NCBI RefSeq assembly: GCF_900116285.1
Contig: NZ_FPAJ01000003.1
Span: 186,001 to 250,000, forward strand
DNA from: Sulfitobacter marinus
GTDB lineage: Bacteria > Pseudomonadota > Alphaproteobacteria > Rhodobacterales > Rhodobacteraceae
Length of the DNA stretch: 64,000 nt
Reading direction: 5' to 3'
Every line of letters starts with the position of its first letter. Within the stretch, counting starts at the first letter, position 1. Below the pieces are notes generated by a model. It did no database searches and was not told where the DNA came from. It was given only the letters and a program-made list of their open reading frames with translations. Made by a program: the position numbers and the translations under genes. Positions 51,677-60,479 of the stretch are shown piece by piece.

Positions 51677-51946
51677 ATGCCTATCACTGACAATTTTCAC
51701 GATTATAGCGCCGGTCTGACGGGGCCAATTTGTGGTGGTTTTTCAATTACCCCTGACGACGCGGCAGATGTCGCGCAGGTGACACGTGCCGTTATGGTGG
51801 CGGGTGCTGGCGATCTGGCGGTTGTGCTGAAAGGCGGCGATACAGTGACGCTACCAAGCTTGATGGCAGGTGTGGTGTACCCATTTCGAATTGAGCGTGT
51901 TTTGAATACTGGCACAACGGCGTCAGGCGTTACGGGACTTGTCTAA
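51677..51946 (+). CDS. Spike-base-like protein resembling the RCAP_Rcc01079 (gene transfer agent head spike) family
   Basis: An 89-residue protein without a signal peptide. The stretch ICGGFSITPDDAADVAQVTRAVMV (about residues 18-41) followed by GAGDLAVVLKGGDTVTL and then PFRIERVLNTGTTASGVTGL matches my recollection of the family named after Rhodobacter capsulatus Rcc01079, a head-spike base of its gene transfer agent that helps binding to capsule. CGGAG lies before the ATG. It stands alone between secA and a minus-strand polysaccharide gene; no other capsid or tail genes are in this part. Family assignment is from memory. Confidence 0.65.
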   Translation: MPITDNFHDYSAGLTGPICGGFSITPDDAADVAQVTRAVMVAGAGDLAVVLKGGDTVTLPSLMAGVVYPFRIERVLNTGTTASGVTGLV

Positions 51947-51951
51947 CCGGG

Positions 51952-52671
51952 TTACTGTCCGGTGGGGCGCAACAAAATCGGAAGGGTGGAAAGTAGAATG
52001 CGCACGTCACCGATGAAGGTCACGCTGCGTGCGTATTGGCGGTCAAGTTTTACCCGGCGGACATAGCAGGGCGCGCCGCGTGCCGTGACCTGCCACAGTC
52101 CCGTGATACCGGGCCTGATCGCCAAGTAATCCGCTATGCCCTCGCCGTATAATACGAGCTCTGCTTCGGTGACCGGGCGCGGTCCGACCAGTGACATGTC
52201 GCCCCGCAAGACATTCCAAATCTGGGGCAGCTCATCCAATCCTGACCGGCGCAAAAACCCACAAAAGGGCAGAATGCGAGGGTCGTTGGAAAGCTTGCGG
52301 GTGGCTGCCCACTCCGATTTTTTGTCGGGGTGGGATTCCAAAATATCCTGTAGCGCCTGATCCGCATTTTCGATCATTGTCTGCATTTTCCAACATCGAA
52401 ACATGACGCCATTTTTGCCGATGCGAGGATGGGCGAAGAAACCCGATGGTGCCTGGGATTTTGCGATGACCCACAGCAGCAGGATCGTCAAAGAAACGAC
52501 CGGCAACAAGGCCAGACATACCGCAATATCAAACAGACGCTTTCCACCCCGTGCGTAAATCCCCTGGTGCGGGACCCTGCGCAAGAGCCTGTTGTGCCGT
52601 GAGCTGTGATAGACGAACGCCATGAGTTGCCCGCGTTTCCCTTTCAAATCGATAGGTGATTGGCGGATCAT
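51952..52671 (-). CDS. Undecaprenyl-phosphate sugar-1-phosphate transferase (ExoY/WbaP family)
   Basis: A 239-residue membrane-bound initiating transferase for surface polysaccharides. It has one N-terminal hydrophobic segment (about residues 48-70), then RIGKNGVMFRCWKMQTM, FLRRSGLDELPQIWNVLRG, DMSLVGPRPV and RPGITGLWQVTARG, all of the family core. It would add a sugar-phosphate (Gal or Glc type) to undecaprenyl phosphate. Start uncertain: ATG 52671 or ATG 52623 (MAFVYHSS). It converges on the spike-base gene with five bases between stops and is divergent from the glycosyltransferase operon. Confidence 0.88.
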   Translation of the reverse strand: MIRQSPIDLKGKRGQLMAFVYHSSRHNRLLRRVPHQGIYARGGKRLFDIAVCLALLPVVSLTILLLWVIAKSQAPSGFFAHPRIGKNGVMFRCWKMQTMIENADQALQDILESHPDKKSEWAATRKLSNDPRILPFCGFLRRSGLDELPQIWNVLRGDMSLVGPRPVTEAELVLYGEGIADYLAIRPGITGLWQVTARGAPCYVRRVKLDRQYARSVTFIGDVRILLSTLPILLRPTGQ

Positions 52672-53001
52672 GCGGAATGCCCGCTAAATTCGGGTTAAGT
52701 TGGGTCGGGTATCTGGATTAAATGACATCAAGTTGAACCATATCTAAACAGTTCGATGGTTAGCGCGTCATGCGCAGGCCAAAGACCACCTTTGGGGAGG
52801 GTTTCGAGATATCGCCCATTTCCAGTGTTCGAACTCCGATTGATGGTGCTCTAACGCTCTGCGCTTGACCGTATTCAGGGCTTTGATGTTTTCGCGCAAC
52901 ACCGAGCGGCGATATCCCAAGTTTGGACCACCCTTCGCCCAATTTCGGACACATATCCAACTTACCTCTGAGCAGGTCGTTGATCCTGGCGGAGTGCCCG
53001 A
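52672..53001. other. 330-base divergent gap without a gene
   Basis: The region between the ExoY-type gene and the glycosyltransferase operon contains no credible gene; a 66-codon minus-strand frame at 52760-52960 has no convincing support. One clear hairpin, CCAAAG-ACCAC-CTTTGG at 52779-52795, is present without a T-run. The space presumably carries promoters for both directions, but I cannot point to strong boxes. Confidence 0.6.
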
Positions 53002-53952
53002 ATGTATCTTTCAGTTGTTGTCCCCTGCATGAACGAGGAAGAGTCCATCCCGGGTTTGGTCGCGCGCTTGTCGCAGGCGATCACGCCTTGGAAAGACCGG
53101 GCCGAAATTATCCTGATAGATGATGGATCAACTGACGGGACATGGGCGGCCATTGAGGCCGCGAAACTGTCGTGCCCCCAGATCGTCGGGGTGAGGTTAT
53201 CCGCAAACAGAGGTCACCAAATCGCCCTGACCGCCGGTCTGGAGGCGTCACAAGGCGCGCGCATTTTTATGTTGGATGCCGACCTGCAAGATCCGCCAGA
53301 GCTGCTGACCGATATGATGTTCATGATGGATCGCGGTTTTGACGTGGTTTATGGTCGCCGCAGCGAACGGCGCGGCGAGACGATGTTCAAGAAAGCCACC
53401 GCACATCTTTTCTACCGCTTTTTGAACGCAATGTCGGATGTGCCGATCCCTCAGGATACGGGCGATTTCAGGCTTGTGAACCGGCGGTCGCTGAATGCTG
53501 TTTTGGCAATGCCAGAAAAGGCGCGGTTCATTCGCGGGATGTTCGCATGGGCCGGTTTTAAGCAGGTCGGCATTGAATATATCCGGTCGCCTCGCGAGCT
53601 AGGTGAAACCAAATACCCGCTGCGTGCCATGATGCGTTTTGCAATCGATGCGATGACAGCGTTTTCCACCAAGCCGCTCAAGCTCGCGACACGCTTGTCG
53701 TTCATCAGCTTGTTGATGGCGGGGCTGATGGCGGTCTATGTGATCTATTCGCTGGTGGTGTATCAGACCGCGCCGGGCTGGGCTTCAGTGGTGCTGGCGG
53801 TCAGCTTCTTTTCAGGGGTGCAATTGCTGACCTTGGGGATACTGGGCGAATATATTGGCCGTCTCTATGTCGAGGCCAAAGATCGCCCAATGTACTTCGT
53901 GAGCGATGACACACGCGATGTCACGCAAGCACCCCAGCGTTTGCGGGCGTGA
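53002..53952 (+). CDS. GtrB/DPM1-type polyprenyl-phosphate glycosyltransferase
   Basis: This GT2 enzyme (316 residues) likely transfers glucose or a similar sugar to undecaprenyl phosphate on the cytoplasmic side. Motifs: VVVPCMNEEESIP at the N-terminus, LIDDGSTDGTW, and FMLDADLQDPPELL with the metal-binding aspartates; two C-terminal membrane helices (about residues 230-255 and 265-285) are GtrB-like. TGGCGGAG precedes the ATG by seven bases. The stop overlaps the GtrA gene (ATGA), as expected for a gtr cassette. Confidence 0.9.
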   Translation: MYLSVVVPCMNEEESIPGLVARLSQAITPWKDRAEIILIDDGSTDGTWAAIEAAKLSCPQIVGVRLSANRGHQIALTAGLEASQGARIFMLDADLQDPPELLTDMMFMMDRGFDVVYGRRSERRGETMFKKATAHLFYRFLNAMSDVPIPQDTGDFRLVNRRSLNAVLAMPEKARFIRGMFAWAGFKQVGIEYIRSPRELGETKYPLRAMMRFAIDAMTAFSTKPLKLATRLSFISLLMAGLMAVYVIYSLVVYQTAPGWASVVLAVSFFSGVQLLTLGILGEYIGRLYVEAKDRPMYFVSDDTRDVTQAPQRLRA

Positions 53953-54356
53953 TGCCGATTTCAGACTACAAACTGGTCAGGTTTTGCCTGATCGGAAGCA
54001 GCACGGCCTTGGCCTATGTGCTATTGTATATGGCGTTTCTGGCAATGGACGTTTCGCAGGTTTTGGCCAACGGGTTTGCTTTTGTGTTGGCGGTGATGCT
54101 GCAATACGTGGGTCAGGCCGCGTTCACCTTTGGCCGACCGTTAAACGATTTTGGTCAGATACTGCGGTTTGGTGTGATGGTTGTCTTGGGGTTCGTCAGT
54201 TCGGCCCTGATCACGTCATTTCTGCCCGACCTCATGGAGCTGACTGATTGGGCGGCAGCCGTCATTGCGGCGTTGTATTTGCCGGTACAGAACTTTGTTT
54301 TCATGGCCCTGTGGGTCTTTGCGTTGCCTCTTTCCAGAACGGAAATCACATCATGA
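53949..54356 (+). CDS. GtrA-family membrane protein (polyprenyl-phosphate-sugar flippase)
   Basis: A 135-residue protein with four predicted membrane helices (SSTALAYVLLYMAFLAM, ANGFAFVLAVMLQYVGQA, FGVMVVLGFVSSALITSF, AAVIAALYLPVQNFVFMALW). The family is thought to move GtrB-made lipid-linked sugars across the inner membrane. It overlaps both neighbours by four bases, so the four-gene cassette is translated in a coupled way. Confidence 0.88.
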   Translation: MMPISDYKLVRFCLIGSSTALAYVLLYMAFLAMDVSQVLANGFAFVLAVMLQYVGQAAFTFGRPLNDFGQILRFGVMVVLGFVSSALITSFLPDLMELTDWAAAVIAALYLPVQNFVFMALWVFALPLSRTEITS

Positions 54357-55120
54357 GTCATGTCTACAGTGATACGTTTTTTGACTATATCAATCAAAGC
54401 GCGCGGGCCTCGGCCAAGCCATTGATCGCGCTTCTGTTTCCAAAACTTCAGCCGCAGAGCGTTATTGATCTGGGCAGCGGGCGAGGGGTCTGGATGGATG
54501 AATGGCAGCGCGCTGGCGCAGCTGAGGTTTTGGCTGTTGATGGCGATTATGTAAGCCGTGATCAGCTTGCCGTTGCACCCGAAAATTTTCTGGCTGCTGA
54601 TTTGACGAAACCTGTGGAAATGGGGCGCCGTTTCGATCTGGCACAAAGCCTTGAGGTCGGGGAGCATTTGCCAATAGCGGCGTCAGAAACCCTCGTTGAT
54701 AGTCTGACGACCGCATCGGATCGGGTTTTGTTTTCCGCGGCGGTTCCCGGCCAAGGTGGTGAGTTTCATATCAATGAACAGCCGTTGTCGTTTTGGCAGG
54801 ATTTGTTTGCCGCGCGTGGCTATGTTGGATTTGATTGCGTGCGCCCCGAGCTGAAGAACAACAAAGATGTTGCGCCTTGGTATCGTTATAATACGATCTT
54901 GTACGTGAACACGGCGGGTCGCGAGGGGCTGCCTCAGGATATTCTAAACACTGAAATTGCTGTCGGTCAGCCGGTGCGGCAGGCGGGCCATATCGGGTGG
55001 CACCTGCGGCTGGCGTTGGTCAAACTGCTGCCCCGCCCTGCGGTGACGATTATCGCAAAAGCACAGGCATTGGTTTTGGCCATCCGCGCCCGCCGGGCAA
55101 AGACCGTGGGCACGACTTAG
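54353..55120 (+). CDS. SAM-dependent methyltransferase in the gtr cassette
   Basis: A 255-residue class I methyltransferase with the SAM loop VIDLGSGRGVWMDEWQRAGA (about residues 38-57) and SLEVGEHLP. The start ATG 54353 overlaps the GtrA stop. In this position it could methylate a sugar of the surface polysaccharide or the lipid-linked intermediate; this is inference from context. The GtrII-like gene begins 14 bases after its stop. Confidence 0.78.
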   Translation: MSHVYSDTFFDYINQSARASAKPLIALLFPKLQPQSVIDLGSGRGVWMDEWQRAGAAEVLAVDGDYVSRDQLAVAPENFLAADLTKPVEMGRRFDLAQSLEVGEHLPIAASETLVDSLTTASDRVLFSAAVPGQGGEFHINEQPLSFWQDLFAARGYVGFDCVRPELKNNKDVAPWYRYNTILYVNTAGREGLPQDILNTEIAVGQPVRQAGHIGWHLRLALVKLLPRPAVTIIAKAQALVLAIRARRAKTVGTT

Positions 55121-55134
55121 GTCTTCGCGCGGTG

Positions 55135-56550
55135 ATGGCGAGCGCCCTAAACAGTAATAGCGTGCAGCTGTGGCCGACCTTTCTGGTCGCCTTCATTGCG
55201 GTGATGCTGATGTCGGCGATGAATTTGGCCGATCCGATGATCCGTCACGATGATTATCCTGCGCTTTTTGGCGATGCAGCGATGTTTTGGAACAAGACGC
55301 TCCATGAAGGGCGTTGGTTGAATTACATCTGGCATCTGCGTCCGGTGATTACCCCGTCTTGGGTAAACTTTGCCTTGTACCAAGGGCTGTGGGCATTGGT
55401 TGTTTCGTCCATCGCGGTGGCGACGAGCGGACCCAAGGGTACCAACGGGTTCACTGTGCTGATGGCGTTGATGCTGATGGTGTCGCCCTCTGCGATGCTG
55501 ATCTCACCATGGTTCAATACGTTGACCCCCGGTCTTGCGGTGGTGGCCCTATACGGGCTGCTGGCGTGCAAGGTTTCAAACCGTATGCTGCGCACGCTTT
55601 TGCCGGGGTTCGCGATCGTTAGCTTTATGTCCTATACGACCTATCCCTTGCTTTTGCTTGCGACATGCATTGCGAGGACCGAGCACCGGACACTGCGTGA
55701 TCTGGCAGGATTGCTGATGCTGTTTTGTGTCAGTTTTATCGCGGCGGTGCTGGTGGTTTATGCATTGAACTGGCAGGTGCATGGTGTGTTTGGCGTGCCG
55801 GTGGCCGATTGGCGTCAGGCGACGTCGGCAAGCGGTATGGCCGGGATCATCGACAACCTACCCAAGTTAAGAGAAACATTTCAGATTATCTTTCACCGTA
55901 ATGCTTTTGGCTTTTGGCCTTTGATCCTGTTTTTTCCAGCACTTTCGATCACTTCATTCGCGATATTGCTGAAACGCCGCCCGATGGAGGCGCTCTATAT
56001 CCTTGCGGGGCTGACTGTGGGAATTGCGCTGGTGATTGTGCAGGTTCTGAAAATCGGCGTCATCGTTCCGCCGCGTGCTTTTGTGTTCATGTGGGTTTTT
56101 GCCGTAATGGCGATTGTCCGGGCGGTGGAAACGCTGGGCTGGACAAGCAGCGTGCCCAGTCGTTTGGGCCGAAACGCCATTATGCTGATCATAGGCGTCT
56201 ATTTCATTCAGGTGTTTCTATTTTACGGCCAGTTCCGTGCTTGGCAGGCCGAGACAAGGGCGATTGCCCAAGATATTGAACCGCGTGAGGGGCCGATATT
56301 CATCTATGGAAACCCCATGCGCATTGCCTCTGGGCAGGAGGCAAGCATTCAGTCGCGCGAAGCGTTTTCATTGCGATTGCGGCAGTTGACCGGCCGGGAG
56401 GCGATCAATTGCGATACGGATGCAGACGCATGCCCGGCGCGCCCAGACTTAGGGGTGGCAGATCAAGGCGAAATTCATTTGCGTTACACGGGATCGGACC
56501 AGTTTGTGATCTTTACCCCACCTGAGGGTGCCTCATCAGATCGGGATTGA
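55135..56550 (+). CDS. Polytopic membrane glucosyltransferase (GtrII-like)
   Basis: A 471-residue protein with roughly ten or more membrane helices and a periplasmic-type acidic motif MIRHDDYPALFGD close after the first helix, like the DD motif of lipid-sugar-dependent GtrII glucosyltransferases. It should transfer the flipped sugar onto a polysaccharide outside the membrane. Start is chosen at ATG 55135; GTG 55132 is also in frame. The stop overlaps the fructokinase stop by 15 bases. Assignment to GtrII is by layout and short motif only. Confidence 0.65.
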   Translation: MASALNSNSVQLWPTFLVAFIAVMLMSAMNLADPMIRHDDYPALFGDAAMFWNKTLHEGRWLNYIWHLRPVITPSWVNFALYQGLWALVVSSIAVATSGPKGTNGFTVLMALMLMVSPSAMLISPWFNTLTPGLAVVALYGLLACKVSNRMLRTLLPGFAIVSFMSYTTYPLLLLATCIARTEHRTLRDLAGLLMLFCVSFIAAVLVVYALNWQVHGVFGVPVADWRQATSASGMAGIIDNLPKLRETFQIIFHRNAFGFWPLILFFPALSITSFAILLKRRPMEALYILAGLTVGIALVIVQVLKIGVIVPPRAFVFMWVFAVMAIVRAVETLGWTSSVPSRLGRNAIMLIIGVYFIQVFLFYGQFRAWQAETRAIAQDIEPREGPIFIYGNPMRIASGQEASIQSREAFSLRLRQLTGREAINCDTDADACPARPDLGVADQGEIHLRYTGSDQFVIFTPPEGASSDRD

Positions 56551-57459
56551 GAGTTCCGACAGTAGCGGCGGGTTCGCGCCAGCGCGCGACACTGTTATGG
56601 CCGCCACTTCTACGCCCAAACCCAAAGCGGCCCGCGCATCCTCCGCTGATAGTTTCGCGATGCCTTGTTTGGTCAGGCATCCCATCTGCGATAGCTTGGC
56701 CAGCACCCCAGCGTTAAAGGTATCGCCAGCGCCCACGGTATCGACAACATCAACCTTACGGGCCTTAGCCTCGGCGGTTTGACCGCTGGCAAGATATGCT
56801 TTTGCCCCCTCGCTGCCTTTGGTGAGAAGCAGCAATTTCGGACCCTGAGCCAGGACTTCTGCAGCTTTTTCGTCCAGCGTGGCAGGGCCGTCGATGATCC
56901 AGTTCAGATCATCATCGGATACTTTGAGGATGTCGCTTACGGCGATCATTTTGGCCAGACGCGCGCGATATGCGGCGGGGTTGGTGATGAACTGGGGCCG
57001 GATGTTAGGATCAATCATGATGACACGTTTGTCTGCTTGATCAACGGCCAGTGCGGCATAGAAATCAGCTGCGGGCATGCCAATCAGGCTGATGCCACCA
57101 AAATAAAGCGCGCGGGCAGTGTCGGGGATGGTCGGAAGGTTCGCCGCGTCAAGGCAACGGCCCGCCGTATTTTCATCGTAAAACGTATAGGTGGCATTCC
57201 CGCCGGACAGCTGGACAAAGGCCAATGTGGTGGGACGATCCGAGAAAATCATATGCGAGGTGTCAACGTGGCTGGCATGCAGGGCGTCTTGCAACCGGGT
57301 TCCGAACATATCGGTCGACAGGCCAGAGACAAATCCGACCTTTTGTTCAAGCCGTCCCAAGGCGCAAGCGGTGTTAAATACTGCACCACCAACATGGGGC
57401 ATGAACGCGTCATCCCCTTCGATCATGTCGATCAATGCTTCTCCGCAACACAGTATCAT
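56536..57459 (-). CDS. PfkB-family fructokinase-like sugar kinase
   Basis: A 307-residue kinase with N-terminal GEALIDMI and PHVGGAVFNTACALGRL, a mid-chain SDD motif, and the C-terminal signature VDTVGAGDTFNAG with the catalytic aspartate. The opening ILCCGEALIDM suits fructokinases. ATG 57459 with CGGAGG upstream is used; the long frame to 57567 is not. A LacI-type operator sits 40 bases upstream, so expression may respond to a sugar. Confidence 0.85.
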   Translation of the reverse strand: MILCCGEALIDMIEGDDAFMPHVGGAVFNTACALGRLEQKVGFVSGLSTDMFGTRLQDALHASHVDTSHMIFSDRPTTLAFVQLSGGNATYTFYDENTAGRCLDAANLPTIPDTARALYFGGISLIGMPAADFYAALAVDQADKRVIMIDPNIRPQFITNPAAYRARLAKMIAVSDILKVSDDDLNWIIDGPATLDEKAAEVLAQGPKLLLLTKGSEGAKAYLASGQTAEAKARKVDVVDTVGAGDTFNAGVLAKLSQMGCLTKQGIAKLSAEDARAALGLGVEVAAITVSRAGANPPLLSELSIPI

Positions 57460-57498
57460 AGGGCCTCCGACGGTCTGGCTTTGCTGTTTGATAAGGGT

Positions 57499-57510
57499 GT
57501 GAGCGCTAAC
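57499..57510. promoter_or_regulatory. LacI/GalR-type operator half-palindrome
   Basis: GTGAGCGCTAAC has the central AGCGCT and near-symmetric flanks typical of LacI-family operators. It lies 40 bases before the fructokinase ATG. No LacI-family gene is in the window. Confidence 0.4.
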
Positions 57511-57726
57511 GGTCCAGAGAAAAGTTGGGCTGATTACGTGGCTCTCTCGTGTAGTTATATGGGACAAAATAACGGTTTAGAGTCGAATTACGACGAAGGG
57601 ATAGGGGGTAGAAAGGGTCAAGTGGCCTGCCATTATTATTAATACACGCGTGCAGGCGGATGACGATTAGGCCAAATTTCGTCTCTAAACCCAAATTTAG
57701 AGCCTCATTATTGCGGCCAATTCGTA

Positions 57727-58245
57727 TCACGGGGTAAAGATGCGGTCTTTGTGATCGGCCAGATAAATACGAAGCCACGGTGTAAACTTCTGAGGTTCTT
57801 CGTGGGCTTGGCGGGCCAGCTCTTCAAGGTCGACCCAGGCGGTATCCATTACCTCGTCCGGGTTTGGTGTGATGCTGGTCAGGGCGATCGCGTCGGCGGT
57901 GTAGATATCAACCAGTTCATGTTCGATCATCTTATTGCCAACATCCGCGCGGTATTCGATCTGGTCGCGGTGCATCAGGCGCAGCCCGGTGATCCCCAGC
58001 TCTTCGTCCAGCCGCCGATTGGCGCAGGCCAATGCGGGTTCATCCCAAAACGGATGCGTGCAACAGGCGTTCGCCCACAGACCGGGTGTGTGATATTTTG
58101 ACAGCGCGCGGCGTTGAATCAACGTCTCATTACCGCGCATTACAAAAACCGAGATGGCCTTGTGGCGCAGCCCCCGTTGATGCACCTCAAGCTTTTCCAC
58201 AGGTGTTAGTGTCCCGTTAACCCATGCCGGAATCATAGTGCGCAT
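57727..58245 (-). CDS. idi: Isopentenyl-diphosphate delta-isomerase, type 1
   Basis: Idi interconverts isopentenyl and dimethylallyl diphosphate for isoprenoids and carotenoids/quinones. The 172-residue Nudix-fold enzyme has LWANACCTHPFWDE, with the catalytic cysteine, and RRLDEELGITG, with the metal-binding glutamates. GGAT lies seven bases before ATG 58245. Type 1 Idi fits alphaproteobacteria that use the DXP pathway. Confidence 0.94.
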   Translation of the reverse strand: MRTMIPAWVNGTLTPVEKLEVHQRGLRHKAISVFVMRGNETLIQRRALSKYHTPGLWANACCTHPFWDEPALACANRRLDEELGITGLRLMHRDQIEYRADVGNKMIEHELVDIYTADAIALTSITPNPDEVMDTAWVDLEELARQAHEEPQKFTPWLRIYLADHKDRIFTP

Positions 58246-58409
58246 CGTGATATCCGTGTAATTGTGCTGTTTCGCTGTACCAGCTTGCTGATCCTAGAAT
58301 GCTGCCGATCAGGGGTCTATATAGGCGCGCGTCTCGGGTATTTGTAGATTTAATACCGGGCGCGCATGAATTTGAAGCCGTCGTTCGCAATTGCCGCTTT
58401 TGACAGCCG

Positions 58410-59555
58410 CTAGGACACGCCGCCTTGGGCAAGGGTTTCTTTGATCTTTGCGTCTGAATAGCCCAGCTCAGATAATATCTGCCGCGTGTGGGTTTGTCCG
58501 TCGGGCATTTCGGGGGGCCTTGTTGGAATTGTGGAATAGCGCGGTGCGGGGGTGGGTTGGCGCATATTGCCAGCCGTCGTGAATGCCCCGCGGCTTTGGT
58601 TGTGGGGGTGGTTTGGTGCTTCGGTCAGCGACAACACCGGCGCATAGCATGCGTCCGTGCCTGCCATGATCGCATCCCATTCATCGCGGGTTTTCTTTGC
58701 GATTACTTTGGTCAGTTTATCGCGCATATCGTCCCATTTAGTCGGGTCGGTTTGGGCGGCCATTTCAGGATCATCAGTAAGGCCAGTCAATTCCAACATG
58801 CGTGCGTAAAACTGCGGTTCAATCGACCCTAACGAGATGAATTTACCGTCGCGCGTTTCATAGACGTCATAGAAATGCGCGCCGGTGTCCAGCATGTTGA
58901 CGCCGCGTTCATCCTTCCACCAGCCTTGGCCGTGAAAGCTGTAGATCATCGACATCAGCAGCGCGGAACCATCGGTCATCGCGGCATCGATCACTGTGCC
59001 GTCGCCGCCACGCTGGACGTGCAAAAGGGCAGACACCATGCCAAAGGCCAGCATCATGGCACCGCCGCCGAAATCACCCATCATGTTAATCGGGGGCGTT
59101 GGTTTTTCGCCTTTGCGACCAAAGGCATGCAACGCACCCGACAGCGCGATGTAGTTTATATCGTGACCGGCCATCTGGGCAAAGGGGCCGGTTTGACCCC
59201 AGCCTGTCATGCGGCCGTAGACCAGTTTGGGGTTCAGTTTCAGCAATTCATCGGGGCCAAGGCCCAAACGCTCCATCACGCCGGGGCGGAACCCTTCGAC
59301 CAGGCCGTCCGCAGTGGCGATGAGATCGCGCAGAACCGCCTTGCCACCGGTTGATTTCATATCAACGGCGATGCGCTTGCGCGAACGCAGCAAGATATCC
59401 TTGCTAGAGTCGGTTTCCGGGCCGCCTTGGGTGCCGCCGGGCCGTTCAATCCGGATCACTTCGGCCCCGTGGTCGGCAAGCATCATGCAGGCAAAAGGAC
59501 CCGGGCCCAAGCCTGCAAACTCGATAATCCGCAAACCGCTCAAGGGACCGGGCAT
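58410..59555 (-). CDS. CoA transferase family III protein, alpha-methylacyl-CoA racemase-like
   Basis: A 381-residue CaiB/BaiF-type protein. The start LSGLRIIEFAGLGPGPFACM followed by MLADHGAEVIRIERPGG is characteristic; GQTGPFAQMAGHDINYIALS and INMMGDFGGGAMMLAFG carry His and Asp in the positions of the catalytic pair of AMACR/MCR racemases. It would epimerise 2-methylacyl-CoA esters. The PaaG-like gene lies nine bases upstream in the same direction. Confidence 0.87.
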   Translation of the reverse strand: MPGPLSGLRIIEFAGLGPGPFACMMLADHGAEVIRIERPGGTQGGPETDSSKDILLRSRKRIAVDMKSTGGKAVLRDLIATADGLVEGFRPGVMERLGLGPDELLKLNPKLVYGRMTGWGQTGPFAQMAGHDINYIALSGALHAFGRKGEKPTPPINMMGDFGGGAMMLAFGMVSALLHVQRGGDGTVIDAAMTDGSALLMSMIYSFHGQGWWKDERGVNMLDTGAHFYDVYETRDGKFISLGSIEPQFYARMLELTGLTDDPEMAAQTDPTKWDDMRDKLTKVIAKKTRDEWDAIMAGTDACYAPVLSLTEAPNHPHNQSRGAFTTAGNMRQPTPAPRYSTIPTRPPEMPDGQTHTRQILSELGYSDAKIKETLAQGGVS

Positions 59556-59564
59556 GGGGTGCTC

Positions 59565-60338
59565 CTATTCGAAATTGGCTTTGCGTTTTTGCAAGAATGC
59601 AGCGACGCCTTCGGCAAAATGCGGGTGTTTCCCGGCTGAGGCTTGGGCGTCTCGTTCCTCTGCCAACTGTTCTTGGAAGGTGCCATCGCCTGCTTGCCAG
59701 AGCAGTTTCCGCATCAGCCCGAGCGCATGGGTCGGCCCGTTTGCAAGGCGCGACGCGTATGTATTGGCAGTGGGCATGACATCGTCATCGCCGACAACCT
59801 TGGTGACCATGCCCCAGTCAAACGCCTGTTGCGCAGCGAGCTTTTCACCAAGCAGGGCAAGTTCGGCGGCGCGCACCCGCCCGACATTGCGCACCAGCAT
59901 CCATGTGGCACCTCCATCGGGAACCAGACCGATATGGCAAAATGCTTCGAGGAAGTAACTGTTTTCACCCGCGATGATGATGTCACCGGCCATAGCGATG
60001 GACGCGCCGATGCCTGCAGCAGGCCCATTGATAGCGGTTATCAGAGGCACGTCCAGATTGCGGATGACCATCATCAGCGGGTTATATGCCTCGTCCAGCG
60101 CTGATCCGGCGTTGATCTGGCCGGGTTTCGCAGTTGGACGCGCTTGCAGGTTTGCGCCGGAACAAAACGCACGGGAAGATCCTGTCAGGATAATCGCGCG
60201 GCTGTTTTGTGCTGCGCTTTCCAGTGCGGCAGTCAGCGATACCGCAAGCTCTGGGGTCAGCGCGTTAAGGGTGGTGGGGTCGTTCAGTGCAATCGTTGTC
60301 ACGCCGTCCGAGGTTTCGATATTTAGACCGTCTGTCAT
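59565..60338 (-). CDS. Enoyl-CoA hydratase/isomerase family protein (PaaG-like)
   Basis: A 257-residue crotonase-fold protein. The oxyanion loop region FCSGANLQAR and AAGIGASIAMAGDIIIAGEN are typical; the active-site stretch AFCHIGLVPDGGATWMLVRN has Asp in the PaaG position rather than the Glu of classical hydratases, so an isomerase-type reaction is likely. AGGAGG lies before the ATG. The pair with the racemase suggests degradation of a branched or aromatic acyl-CoA. Confidence 0.87.
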   Translation of the reverse strand: MTDGLNIETSDGVTTIALNDPTTLNALTPELAVSLTAALESAAQNSRAIILTGSSRAFCSGANLQARPTAKPGQINAGSALDEAYNPLMMVIRNLDVPLITAINGPAAGIGASIAMAGDIIIAGENSYFLEAFCHIGLVPDGGATWMLVRNVGRVRAAELALLGEKLAAQQAFDWGMVTKVVGDDDVMPTANTYASRLANGPTHALGLMRKLLWQAGDGTFQEQLAEERDAQASAGKHPHFAEGVAAFLQKRKANFE

Positions 60339-60479
60339 GGGTTCCTCCTGATTGAGGGCAGCAAAGCATTGATCGATAGGATAGGCAAACGGGTGCTGAG
60401 CGTTCGGTGGGTCTACGGCACGTTAACCGGTTTGGCGCAGCTTGGCCGCGATCTGATGCCCAACCCACGGAGCCCGCAC

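Noticed and set aside
52760..52960. A 66-codon minus-strand frame in the exoY/gtrB gap
   Set aside because: No ribosome-binding site of quality, no recognisable pattern and near-random composition.
56779..57642. A 287-codon plus-strand frame opposite the fructokinase
   Set aside because: The minus strand carries a complete PfkB-family gene with a good ribosome-binding site; the plus frame has no family resemblance.
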